A program made the translations under genes and the position numbers. A stretch of DNA of 26,265 nucleotides, taken from positions 1 to 26,265 of the forward strand of contig LODT01000003.1 in assembly GCA_001606155.1 (NCBI GenBank), in the 5' to 3' direction. Positions 18,182-26,265 of the stretch are shown piece by piece (the first letter of the stretch is position 1; every line of letters starts with the position of its first letter). The stretch comes from Tieghemostelium lacteum (lineage: Eukaryota; Evosea; Eumycetozoa; Dictyosteliales; Raperosteliaceae). Under the pieces are notes generated by a model. It was not told where the DNA came from, ran no database searches, and was given only the letters and a program-made list of their open reading frames with translations.

Positions 18182-19987
18182 ATGAATAATGATGTAAAAT
18201 TTCAAGAATCATTCAACAACAAAATAATAAGAAATGAAATTTTGAGGAATATCAATTCGATTCAAGATCTATTCAGATTAATGTTGACATCAACAAACAA
18301 CAAACAATTAATCACAAGATCATTGGATATTCTTGATTTCACTCTTGATTTCAGTCATCCTGAATCAAAATTATTGAGACCAATTCTCAAATATATCAAT
18401 AGATTTCATAAATTGACACTTTACCAACCAACAGATCGAACATTTTTTTGGATTGAAAGTGTTGATATTCTCGAGATTCACAGATCACAAATTGAATATG
18501 GTATCACAATAAATCATTTATCAGGTATCATCAAAAATTCTTTAATCATTGATAATAAAATGTTTTCAAAAGGTATAATCTATAACGCAAGACCAATGAT
18601 GCATAAATTGATGCAATTCAACAACCCACCTCAATGGTCATATGTGGCATCAGATGATGGTTTCAACATTGAAACTCACAAAATCACTTCAATCACCAAT
18701 AGAAGAACTCTCATAGATTACTTTCAATACCAGTACATTGAATCTGAACGTATTGATAAATTCATCAGAACCAAAATATTCTCAAATCTGAAAGAGATCC
18801 ATTTAAAATGGCAAAAAAAGATTAATGAAGATATAGGGTTTAAACTAGATGATGAAATGTTAAAACATTTTGCTGAAGGTTCTGAATGTGGAATTGAAAT
18901 TCTTAAACTAACTTGTGGGGGAGGGAAAATCACAGGTAAAGGACTCATTCATTTTAAAGACACTCTCAAAGTACTTTGGTTAAAATATAAGTTTTATGAT
19001 TGGGATATTTGCAAATCAATTTCAGAATTCACACAATTGGAAGAACTTAAACTTAAAAGATGCCATTCTATACTATCTGGAATTGAAAGATTATTAAGAG
19101 TTGGAAAACTTAAATCATTAAGTTTGGATAATTATGATATGTGTCTAACATATGATTCATTATCCAATTTACAATATTTCAGAGTAATTGTGCACTCATA
19201 CAACGAAACAACACAAATTACAGAAGCAGGAAAACGACTCATCACTCATTTTTATATCAATGAAATTGTATTAGAAGAAGATTTCTTTTCAGATTTTTCT
19301 AATCTTCAAGTATTTGATATAAACCCAGATAGACGGTGCCTGTCAACATCAAAATTCATCACCAATATTTTCTCAAACAGAAATCCAAATATTGGACCAC
19401 TCGAACATCTCACAATTTATGACACAAATATTGATGATGAAACTCTTCAATATCTCACTGGAACAAGATCAATTAAGATATTCATAAACCACAATATCAC
19501 CTCCAAAGGAATATCATTTCTTGATGGAATTGAAAGAATTGAATTGAGAACTTGTTCGAAAATTGATGACAATGCAATGAAATATCTTTGGAATGCCAAA
19601 GCAGTATCAATTATCAACTGTCCATTGATCACAAGTGAAGGATACAAACAACTTCAACATGTCAAACATTTGACAATCTCTAATTATAAATTCCCTCACA
19701 ATTCATTTCAATACCTCTCAAACATTGAAACTGTTGAAGTTATCAAATTTGAAAAGTATTATCGCTTAGACTATCGTGAAAAGGATGTCGGAATAGCACC
19801 AAAATTTCAAGATGACAGTCAAGCAGTTTCACAAGAAATTATTCAACAATATCTCAGTAAAATCAAAATTATCAGAATTTCAGAAGATCCTGATTTTCTC
19901 AGTGATGATTCAATTCGATATCTAATTTCTCAAGGTGTTAGAATTGACAACACAAAACTAAAGAATACATTTTTTATAAATAAATAA
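18182..19987 (+). CDS. F-box-like/LRR protein, family 1 copy C
   Basis: A single exon of 601 residues, in the same direction as copy B and about 12 kb from it. The N-terminal F-box-like segment and the last ~170 residues before the tail are almost identical to A and B; over about 310 bp (B 5641-5945) I count four base differences from C. The middle (about residues 100-390) differs by many substitutions and in-frame indels, for example extra residues in NARPMMHKLMQF near 140. The tail reads DNTKLKNTFFINK because C has one A fewer than B at about 19949, which shifts the last codons into another frame. The shared 3' flank shows that B and C descend from one unit. Inferred SCF-type adaptor; target unknown. 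Confidence 0.82.
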   Translation: MNNDVKFQESFNNKIIRNEILRNINSIQDLFRLMLTSTNNKQLITRSLDILDFTLDFSHPESKLLRPILKYINRFHKLTLYQPTDRTFFWIESVDILEIHRSQIEYGITINHLSGIIKNSLIIDNKMFSKGIIYNARPMMHKLMQFNNPPQWSYVASDDGFNIETHKITSITNRRTLIDYFQYQYIESERIDKFIRTKIFSNLKEIHLKWQKKINEDIGFKLDDEMLKHFAEGSECGIEILKLTCGGGKITGKGLIHFKDTLKVLWLKYKFYDWDICKSISEFTQLEELKLKRCHSILSGIERLLRVGKLKSLSLDNYDMCLTYDSLSNLQYFRVIVHSYNETTQITEAGKRLITHFYINEIVLEEDFFSDFSNLQVFDINPDRRCLSTSKFITNIFSNRNPNIGPLEHLTIYDTNIDDETLQYLTGTRSIKIFINHNITSKGISFLDGIERIELRTCSKIDDNAMKYLWNAKAVSIINCPLITSEGYKQLQHVKHLTISNYKFPHNSFQYLSNIETVEVIKFEKYYRLDYREKDVGIAPKFQDDSQAVSQEIIQQYLSKIKIIRISEDPDFLSDDSIRYLISQGVRIDNTKLKNTFFINK

Positions 19988-20329
19988 AGCTATTATCAAC
20001 ATTTCTCATGAAACCTCTAATTCACAAAGTCTTTATCTTTGTTTCATTATTAATGATCGATAAACCTTTCTTGATTTCGTCTTCTTCACTTCTTTTGGTC
20101 TTTAATATCCCTGTAAATGATTAACAAGTTTAAATAGTGGTGATGGAAATATCGGAGCATGTAGCTGAAAGATAATATATTTATTCGTATCAAATCAATT
20201 TTTAATATATATTTAATTATATGAAATACAATATTGGGTATGATTATTTTAGAATTAACTTAAAAATAAAAATTAAAGAGTGAGAATCATTTTTTTTTAT
20301 TTGTTTTTATTTGTTACTAAGTTCAAAAA
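19988..20329. other. Spacer with a family-2 tail relic and the acyltransferase upstream region
   Basis: Positions 19988-20011 continue the 3' flank shared with copy B. Positions 20102 to about 20205 hold a minus-strand family-2 fragment. Positions 20206-20329 are AT-rich DNA with dT runs preceding the ATG of the next gene. Confidence 0.5.
20102..20205 (-). pseudogene. Short family-2 LRR C-terminal relic
   Basis: Minus-strand reading gives KIDLIRINILS and, one frame over, FQLHAPIFPSPLFKLVN then a TAA at 20102-20104. The intact copies have LDFIQIVFLTQT and HNLVFPSPPFKIVN at the matching place. The fragment is short and frameshifted, so the match is suggestive rather than firm. Confidence 0.45.
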
Positions 20330-21498
20330 ATGGAAAAATATTCAAAATGGAGAGATGGACCAACAGGTATCCACCCACTGATCCCAACAAGTGTATGCAA
20401 CATAATAACACTATAATAACAAAATGAATATATAATCAATCTAACATCATAATGATAGGCTAAACCAACAACACTAGTTTCAACATTGATATTTAAAGTA
20501 TTACTTGGACCTATACTTGTATTAGTAAGATTACCAGTTATAATATTACTTGTTTTATTACTTGTAGCAATTGATTTTATTACTAAAGCTGTAGGTATTA
20601 TATTTAATACAAATTCGATTCAAAGTTGATTAACACTTAAAACTATTGTGTTTTGATAAAACTTTAGATACCAATTGGATTTATTAGTAGATTTATAAAT
20701 AGAGGATTCACAATTGTATTGTGTAGATTAATATTCCTATTTATGGGATTTTTTAAGATTGATGAATATACAGAGTCACTAGGTAATAGATCAAAAGATC
20801 CAGTTGGTGATATTAGATCCTATGCATTGAATGATGTGGTTATTGTAAATCATAGTTCCTATGTTGATATTTTATATCTACAGTATAGATACTCACCAAT
20901 ATTTGCAGTACCACCAAATGACAGAAACCCAACTAATATCGATGGTAAATTAGTACCAATGAACTTAATACAAGCATTACAAAATGCAATTTACTCACGT
21001 GTTCAACTGTCAACTAGATCAGTGCCAACTCAGGATTTGTTAAAGAAGATTGACAGTTCTTGGATGGGACCTTTGGTTATCTTACCTGAAGGTACAACTA
21101 GTAATGGTCAAGGACTACTGAATATCGCACCAGTGTTCACAAGTTCTTCAAATATAAAATCAATAGACTCTGTTCATGTAGTTGGTATCAATTACTTTAC
21201 ATGGTGTTATCCAGTTTCCTATCCATCTGTTGGTAGCTTTATATTACATTTCCTTAGATTAATCTCACAGTTTTCCAATTTGATTGAAATCAAGTATCTC
21301 TGTAGAAATAAAATGACTCCACTTCCAACTACTTCTAATCTGTCACTATACGACGACGATATTCATACTTGGTTTGACACCACTTTTAAAACACTTGCAA
21401 GTCTTGTTAATACCAGAAGAACTAAAATCACATCACATGATAAATTAAATTTTATGTCTTATTGGAATGGTTATAAAGTAGATTCAACAAGTTCCTAA
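20330..21498 (+). CDS. Lysophosphatidic acid acyltransferase, LOA1/VPS66 type (three exons)
   Basis: Exons are 20330-20392, 20459-20590 and 20668-21498; introns are 66 and 77 bp. The predicted length is 341 residues. Exon 1 codes for only 21 residues, MEKYSKWRDGPTGIHPLIPT plus one, which closely resembles the N-terminus I recall for yeast Loa1/Vps66. Exon 2 (AKPTTLVSTL then VLLGPILVLVRLPVIIL) supplies a membrane-embedded hydrophobic segment. Exon 3 has the PlsC acyltransferase motifs: NHSSYVD with H127 and D132, and LPEGTTSNGQ with E206. The reaction is acyl transfer from acyl-CoA to lysophosphatidic acid at the ER or lipid droplets. A start taken only from exon 3 would drop the membrane segment. 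The second donor (GTAGGT at 20591) is chosen because it keeps phase. AATAAA lies at 21506. Confidence 0.8.
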
Positions 21499-21558
21499 AG
21501 AATTCAATAAATTAAAAATACAATTACTACTCATCTTTAACAATATCAAATTTTTAAA

Positions 21559-23934
21559 TTATTTATTTACATCAAGTAAAAATTGAATATTTGCAGGTTC
21601 CCACTTTGAATTGCTAAAACATAAAATGAGATCTTTTTCGATGACTATAGGTGTCTTTCCAAATGTATAGATTTGTTGACCATTGTCTGTTTTTCTTTGA
21701 GATGGTATAAAGAGAATTCCATGTTTACTCGCAAGTTGTTCTATAATTTGTCTAGTTGACATTGTATCATGTTGTAATGATACATTATGTTTCTTTCCAT
21801 TTTCAGAATGTTTAGTTATATTTTTAATTGGTTGTGGTTGAGGTGGTGGTGTTGTTGGTTGACTATTAACAGATACTATTTCATTTGGTAACTTGTCACC
21901 AGCCATAGCCTTCTTCATTAATGATAATGAGAATGCAAATTGATTTTGAATTCTTTCAGAACTCTTAACAAAATCTATTGGGAATTGTTTTTTCCAACCT
22001 TGATACCAATTAGAAATCTCTGCGAAATCTGAATTTGGGTTTTTTAGCCACTCTAAAAGGGTGTATTGAAATTTGTTGAAAAAATGTTGTTCAAAGATAT
22101 TGGTAATCACACTGATGGAAACCAATTCCAACCATGGAAATAGACACGTCACAGACTGAATAGATTCACTAGATTGATTGGATGGGTCAAATTTAAAACC
22201 TTGTACAGATTTTGTGAGTTTTGGTATAATTGCTCTATTTAATAGAGATTCCATAGTAGTGCCTTCAAAAACACTTTTCCAAGGTCTAAGTAACTCTAAT
22301 GCACTGGTATCTAGTGGGTTCCAGTACTGAGTCAACAATGGAATTATTTTTTGTCTAATAGTTGGATAATGTGATATTAAATGTTCCTTTAATAAAGGTA
22401 CCCAAGGTATCAGCCATTGACTTATAGGCAGAGGATCATTTACAGCATCCCATTGATCAATTTCCATTACTAATCTTGGTAGAATAGATTGTTCTAATAG
22501 ACCTTCAATCATCAATTCTGGGATTGAATCAGTCCAATGCACAATTATTTCTACAGCTACTTTAAAAGATTCTTTTACACTCCACTGATTTCTAAAATAA
22601 TTTTTAACAACTGGTAACCATATATCTCTAACCATTATGAAATAGGTATGGTCACTATTGTTTGTTTGATCAAAGAACTCTCTCCAATATCTAAATTCCT
22701 TAGCTATAGATTCACCAGAATCCTTTGTAATATCCCATTCTTTTAACATTTTAACCAACAATGGTCTTAGTAACTCTCTTTCGAGGTTATTCAATCTAAA
22801 ATGTTGATATTCCTTTGGATACTCATTAAAAAGTAAAAGAAATATCCTGTACAGTGATTCTATATTCAACTGATTTTCATCTAATTTACATTTACATTTA
22901 GTTATAATTTCCTGAATCTCATTTACATTTTTTGTCTTGTCTTGGTAGACTGACAATGATGATCTAAGACTCTCCAAATTCGTCTCCAAATTCTTTTTTC
23001 TATCCTGCTCGTTTTGTAGTTTAGTCTGATTACTTTGTATTTCTGAAATTTTTAGATTTACAAGTAAATCTATATTATATTTTAATTCTTCTAGTGGTTC
23101 TTTACCATTTGGTTTCTGTTGTTGTTGTAGTTGTTGCTGTTGTTGACCTTTATATATCTGTGCATTTGGATTGGTCATATCAATGATTAACTGAGGTTTT
23201 ATATTAGATAATTCTGATAACTTTGATTTTATCTCATTTTCTTTTTGTTGAGATGTAATATAATCATCCAATTGTTTCTTTGTTTCTTTTTTCTTCCAAT
23301 TATTAGATTTGGATTTTGGTATATTCGGTGATTCACCTTCATTAAAATTATATAAATTGTTGTTGGTTGTATCATAGTCATCTTCATCTTCATCAGATTC
23401 ATATTCATCTCCAGAACCTTCTTTAAAGAACCCAAAACCTGCAGTGGCTTTGGTTCTAACATGAACTTTAATAGGTTCACTTACACCTGATCCATCACTA
23501 CCCAAACCTCCACTACCTGAATATCCCAATTTCGACAATATACTCGAACCTATTCCACTATATGCCTTAGTAGTCGATACTGCACTAGTTTTTGAATTAT
23601 GATTCACAGGACTACCAGAACTACTATTCCTCTTTTTCTTTTTTTCTTTTAATAATTTATATTTCTTTTTAATCTGTTTATCACCATCACTTTCATCATT
23701 ATGTTGCTGTTTTTCAGTTGAATTGTCATTTGAAACTATATTTTCATTAATTTCATATACACCAGATGACACAAAATTAATTGGTTTATGAGTAGAACGT
23801 CCATACGTATATTCAGAATCTTCGGTATCATCATCTAAATGACTACTATTGAATACTCCATAGATTGAGTCCTCTTTTGTGTATCTTCTTTTTTTGTAAT
23901 ATTTAGTGGACAAATCATCTTCATCGCTGCTCAT
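21559..23934 (-). CDS. tfip11: TFIP11 homologue, G-patch spliceosome disassembly factor
   Basis: A single exon of 791 residues (human TFIP11 is 837) with its ATG at 23932-23934. The N-terminal TIP-N region has the family signatures EDSIYGVFNS (21-30) and KPINFVSSG (50-58) among acidic and Ser-rich sequence. A basic stretch (KKKYKLLKEKKKKR, 89-102) probably acts as an NLS. The G-patch lies at about 126-170 (GIGSSILSKLGYSGSGGLG...EPIKVHVR). A Gln-rich spacer and coiled coil follow. The C-terminal half is the GCFC/TFP11 helical domain with Trp-rich repeats (for example LFPWLELVSISV). TFIP11 works with the DEAH helicase PRP43/DHX15 to release the intron lariat and take apart the spent spliceosome in the nucleus. 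It is convergent with the acyltransferase (60 bp between stops) and divergent from the SARAF-like gene (70 bp). Confidence 0.93.
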   Translation of the reverse strand: MSSDEDDLSTKYYKKRRYTKEDSIYGVFNSSHLDDDTEDSEYTYGRSTHKPINFVSSGVYEINENIVSNDNSTEKQQHNDESDGDKQIKKKYKLLKEKKKKRNSSSGSPVNHNSKTSAVSTTKAYSGIGSSILSKLGYSGSGGLGSDGSGVSEPIKVHVRTKATAGFGFFKEGSGDEYESDEDEDDYDTTNNNLYNFNEGESPNIPKSKSNNWKKKETKKQLDDYITSQQKENEIKSKLSELSNIKPQLIIDMTNPNAQIYKGQQQQQLQQQQKPNGKEPLEELKYNIDLLVNLKISEIQSNQTKLQNEQDRKKNLETNLESLRSSLSVYQDKTKNVNEIQEIITKCKCKLDENQLNIESLYRIFLLLFNEYPKEYQHFRLNNLERELLRPLLVKMLKEWDITKDSGESIAKEFRYWREFFDQTNNSDHTYFIMVRDIWLPVVKNYFRNQWSVKESFKVAVEIIVHWTDSIPELMIEGLLEQSILPRLVMEIDQWDAVNDPLPISQWLIPWVPLLKEHLISHYPTIRQKIIPLLTQYWNPLDTSALELLRPWKSVFEGTTMESLLNRAIIPKLTKSVQGFKFDPSNQSSESIQSVTCLFPWLELVSISVITNIFEQHFFNKFQYTLLEWLKNPNSDFAEISNWYQGWKKQFPIDFVKSSERIQNQFAFSLSLMKKAMAGDKLPNEIVSVNSQPTTPPPQPQPIKNITKHSENGKKHNVSLQHDTMSTRQIIEQLASKHGILFIPSQRKTDNGQQIYTFGKTPIVIEKDLILCFSNSKWEPANIQFLLDVNK
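23114..23154 (-). repeat. CAA-rich tract coding for poly-glutamine
   Basis: A short imperfect run of Gln codons, interrupted by Leu codons, lies in TFIP11 between the G-patch region and the coiled coil. It is typical low-complexity filler of dictyostelid proteins. Confidence 0.8.
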
Positions 23935-24004
23935 TTGAATTACCTAATGAATCTAAAAAAAAAATTTTAATTTTTATTGTTTTAATTTCATCAACTTAAA
24001 GAAT
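23935..24004. promoter_or_regulatory. 70-bp bidirectional promoter region
   Basis: Only 70 bp separate the ATG of TFIP11 (minus) from the ATG of the SARAF-like gene (plus). The gap is almost pure A/T with one dA run followed by T-rich DNA and no obvious motif. Both promoters and both 5' UTRs must fit here or overlap the opposite gene. Confidence 0.6.
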
Positions 24005-24827
24005 ATGCATAAAAGACATTTACAGAACCTCAACTATGTACTTATCATAGTCACTTTATGTACTATAGTTGATGCTGTTGATGTCAATCCTATATTAAGA
24101 TTTTCAAAAAATATGTTAACACCAGATTCTAATCACCAATTAAGATGTATTGGTGGTAGTGCTCAAAATACTGATGAGGAAGCGGCTTATCTAATATGTA
24201 GATCTTCTTTAGCTGATATATATAGTGAAAATGGTATTTATATACACAAACTTTGAAAATATTAAAGTTAATCTAATTTACAACATATTTTCATTTAGTT
24301 ATATGGAAATGTCAAGGACCTATATCAAAAAAGGTTCAATTATCACAATTAAAGATTAATTGTCCAAAATTAGAAAATGTAGTTTATTCTTATGGTGATG
24401 ATCATCCATGTAGTGTTGAATATCATTTAGATTGGATTGAATACAGTAAGTTTTTGGATTGGATATTGATTAGTTAGTTACGAGACATATTAACATCAAT
24501 AATATATGATCAGGACATGAATTTAGTAAAGTTTTAGGATGGAGTTTATTAGGAATTATATTCTTTTATCTTTTATTAAAAAGAAATAATACTATTTATA
24601 ATACACAGTATGTGTTTCTCTAATTTTATCATAATTTGTTATTATCATAATGTTTGAACTAACCTTCTAAATCGTGTATTAGAATTAATAATCCAATGTC
24701 GCTACCCAGAGAACAAATTAATCCAAAAGTATTTAGGGGACTAGGTATTATGGTTATAGTTATTGTGGTAATAGCCACTATTGCATTTATACTACTTTGT
24801 CTATTTATGTTTTCTGCTCCATTGTAA
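24005..24827 (+). CDS. SARAF-like ER membrane protein (four exons)
   Basis: Exons are 24005-24233, 24299-24445, 24514-24607 and 24683-24827; introns are 65, 68 and 75 bp, all GT...AG with consistent phase. The product is 204 residues. Residues 1 to about 24 form a signal peptide (YVLIIVTLCTIVDA). The lumenal part has five cysteine motifs in the order known for SARAF/TMEM66: QLRCIGG (48), YLICRSS (65), IWKCQG (81), INCPK (98) and PCSVEYHLDW (114-122; human GSCGLEYNLDY). Membrane segments lie at about 131-147 and 175-200; human SARAF has one, so the second is unusual. In animals SARAF is an ER protein that damps store-operated calcium entry by acting on STIM. Whether that holds here is unknown. 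The 3' coding end overlaps the opposite gene by 23 bp. Confidence 0.82.
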
Positions 24828-25914
24828 CCTTCTTTTTGTTGGTAACTTTAAAAAATGAAGAATTTGGTGTGGAAACTGAAGTTGGTGTAGATATTTGTAC
24901 AGTTGTTTCAATGCTAATACTTTCCTTTGTAGTAGTAATAGAAGGTGTTTCTTGACTATTAAGACCACTAGAAATAGAAGAGGAACTTGTTGATTTTGTC
25001 TTTTGTGCTTTTAGAGAATCTAAACTCTCTTTATCAACAGATTGAAAGAAACTATTATTATTTGGATTCTGATCCATTTTGAATTTCTCTAAAGCACCTT
25101 TAAAATCTATTGTTACAAGTCTATCAATAGGTTTGGTTGAATAAAAATTCCAGAGATTTAATGCAGATAGAAATGCATCAAAAGACTCATTGATATTAGG
25201 TACTTGTTTCCAATCGAAACCTCCTTCTTTTTTGTTAAATTTTACAATCCAAGCTTCAGGTACAGGTTCACCTGAAATCTCTTCGACGGCTTTCGCATAG
25301 GCACTAACTTGCAAGAGATACTCTGTGTGTACTGAAGATGAAGTCTTCCAATCTATAGCAACTAGACTACCATCTTTCTTTCTCCCCAGTGTATCAATAG
25401 CACCTGCAAATTTATAACGTTCGGAGCAGAACATGGTATCCCTAAGTTCAACTTTTTCCAACCCCGAACCCTCTAACCACACATCAAATGAATTTTTTAT
25501 AATTTTTACAGGTGCCTCCATTTTATTAAGTTCCTCTTCTGTTAGAGCGGGAAGTGTTGGAATCTCATCTGTCTTGTCTATGATAATCTGATCAATTACC
25601 GAATGTGCCTGGGTGCCTATAGTAGCAGCATGTTGCATTACTTTTTGAGGTTTTTGAATAGACTCTTTAACAACCTTATCAATCCATTCATCTTCATTCT
25701 TTATAGATTTTGGTCTTTGTAAAAACTGTTCTTTAACCTCATGTAACATTTGGTTTCTCTTCCAGGTGTTTAATTGAGGTTTATCTATAATCTGTAAAAC
25801 AGTTGTAACGGAAGGATAGAGTTCCTCTTTATCCCCAATCTTGTAAAACCTCTGACCATTGATATAGACCCTACTAACATTTTGAAATTTTGCAAATTTA
25901 TCAAAAATAGTCAT
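24805..25914 (-). CDS. mgme1: MGME1-like PD-(D/E)XK exonuclease
   Basis: A single exon of 369 residues with its ATG at 25912-25914. YPSVTTVL (33-40) and the helical part after it match the start of human MGME1. The nuclease core shows E165, GAIDTLGR with D174, VAIDWKTSS with D188 and K190, then LLQVSAYAKAVEE with Q202 and Y206: the PD-(D/E)XK/RecB-type active site. MGME1 trims single-stranded DNA flaps and 5' ends during mitochondrial DNA replication. No strong targeting peptide is visible, although the first ten residues (MTIFDKFAKF) could form a short amphipathic helix. The C-terminal ~90 residues are a Ser/Thr/Lys-rich disordered tail absent from the human protein. A more general RecB/Cas4-like nuclease is the alternative. 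The stop lies inside the last exon of the SARAF-like gene on the other strand. Confidence 0.82.
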   Translation of the reverse strand: MTIFDKFAKFQNVSRVYINGQRFYKIGDKEELYPSVTTVLQIIDKPQLNTWKRNQMLHEVKEQFLQRPKSIKNEDEWIDKVVKESIQKPQKVMQHAATIGTQAHSVIDQIIIDKTDEIPTLPALTEEELNKMEAPVKIIKNSFDVWLEGSGLEKVELRDTMFCSERYKFAGAIDTLGRKKDGSLVAIDWKTSSSVHTEYLLQVSAYAKAVEEISGEPVPEAWIVKFNKKEGGFDWKQVPNINESFDAFLSALNLWNFYSTKPIDRLVTIDFKGALEKFKMDQNPNNNSFFQSVDKESLDSLKAQKTKSTSSSSISSGLNSQETPSITTTKESISIETTVQISTPTSVSTPNSSFFKVTNKKKVTMEQKT

Positions 25915-26265
25915 TTATAACCCCTCCTTATACACACAACACCCTTTGAAAGATCAAATACTAAGATCTGAATCGGGATAACTTTTCTTTTAATCAAAAA
26001 AAAAAAAATTGCACAAAAAATTTGAAATTTTAGTGATATCCACTATTCTCACCTTATTTTTCCTCAAAACTTAAAATTTTAGAAGATTATATTTATATAT
26101 ATATATATATTAATTTAATATTGAAATAATAGTTTATAAAATATCATACAAACAATTAGTGGATATATCTATTTAAATCTGATAGGAAACTATCAAAATT
26201 TGAAAAATTTTTTATATTAATTTTTAAGCTTTTTTTTAATTTTTTTTTTTTTTTTACTAGTACTG
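25915..26265. other. Upstream region of the MGME1-like gene, no gene seen
   Basis: AT-rich DNA with a pyrimidine-rich block CCCCTCCTTATACACACAACACCC directly upstream of the ATG (25921-25944 in part), a dA run at about 25998, an (AT)n tract at 26094-26110 and a long T-rich run at 26230-26255. There is no open frame of note. Confidence 0.6.

Noticed and set aside
26094-26110. (AT)n tract as an origin or functional element
   Set aside because: Such tracts are common in AT-rich amoeba spacers and nothing else supports a function.

Overview
The window looks like nuclear DNA of a dictyostelid social amoeba. It is extremely AT-rich with long dA and dT runs. Introns are few and short (65-84 bp, GT...AG). 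One gene carries an (AAT)n tract coding for poly-asparagine, and there are two local families of F-box-like/leucine-rich proteins of the kind dictyostelids amplify. I cannot fix the species; the sparse homopolymers suggest it is not D. discoideum itself.

Layout: a small unknown gene (230-583) is followed by a gene-free stretch with decayed islands, including a tRNA-Glu half. A large inverted repeat follows: two ~590-residue F-box-like/LRR paralogues (family 1, copies A and B) point away from each other around a spacer holding a rotten piece of the condensin gene SMC4. A housekeeping block comes next: an intron-bearing MTA/SAH deaminase-type amidohydrolase, mitochondrial enoyl reductase (MECR), and a 1320-residue two-exon protein that may be the Pol I factor TAF1C/Rrn6. 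From 13.5 to 20.2 kb is a second accessory zone: two tandem ~495-residue F-box-like/LRR paralogues (family 2), two fragments of further family-2 members, a broken coiled-coil gene, and family-1 copy C. The last 6 kb is very compact: a three-exon LOA1/VPS66-type lysophosphatidic acid acyltransferase, the spliceosome-disassembly factor TFIP11, a four-exon SARAF-like ER protein, and an MGME1-like mitochondrial exonuclease. Two gaps there are only 60-70 bp, and one pair of coding ends overlaps by 23 bp.

The conserved genes have no shared pathway, although MECR and MGME1 both act in mitochondria and SMC4, TFIP11 and TAF1C are nuclear. The most interesting pattern is in the two LRR families. Their copies are nearly identical in the N-terminal F-box-like part (and, in family 1, also over the last ~170 residues), yet diverge with in-frame indels in the LRR region. 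Around them are inverted and direct repeats, relics and a frameshifted tail, the marks of a young, recombining, diversifying locus.
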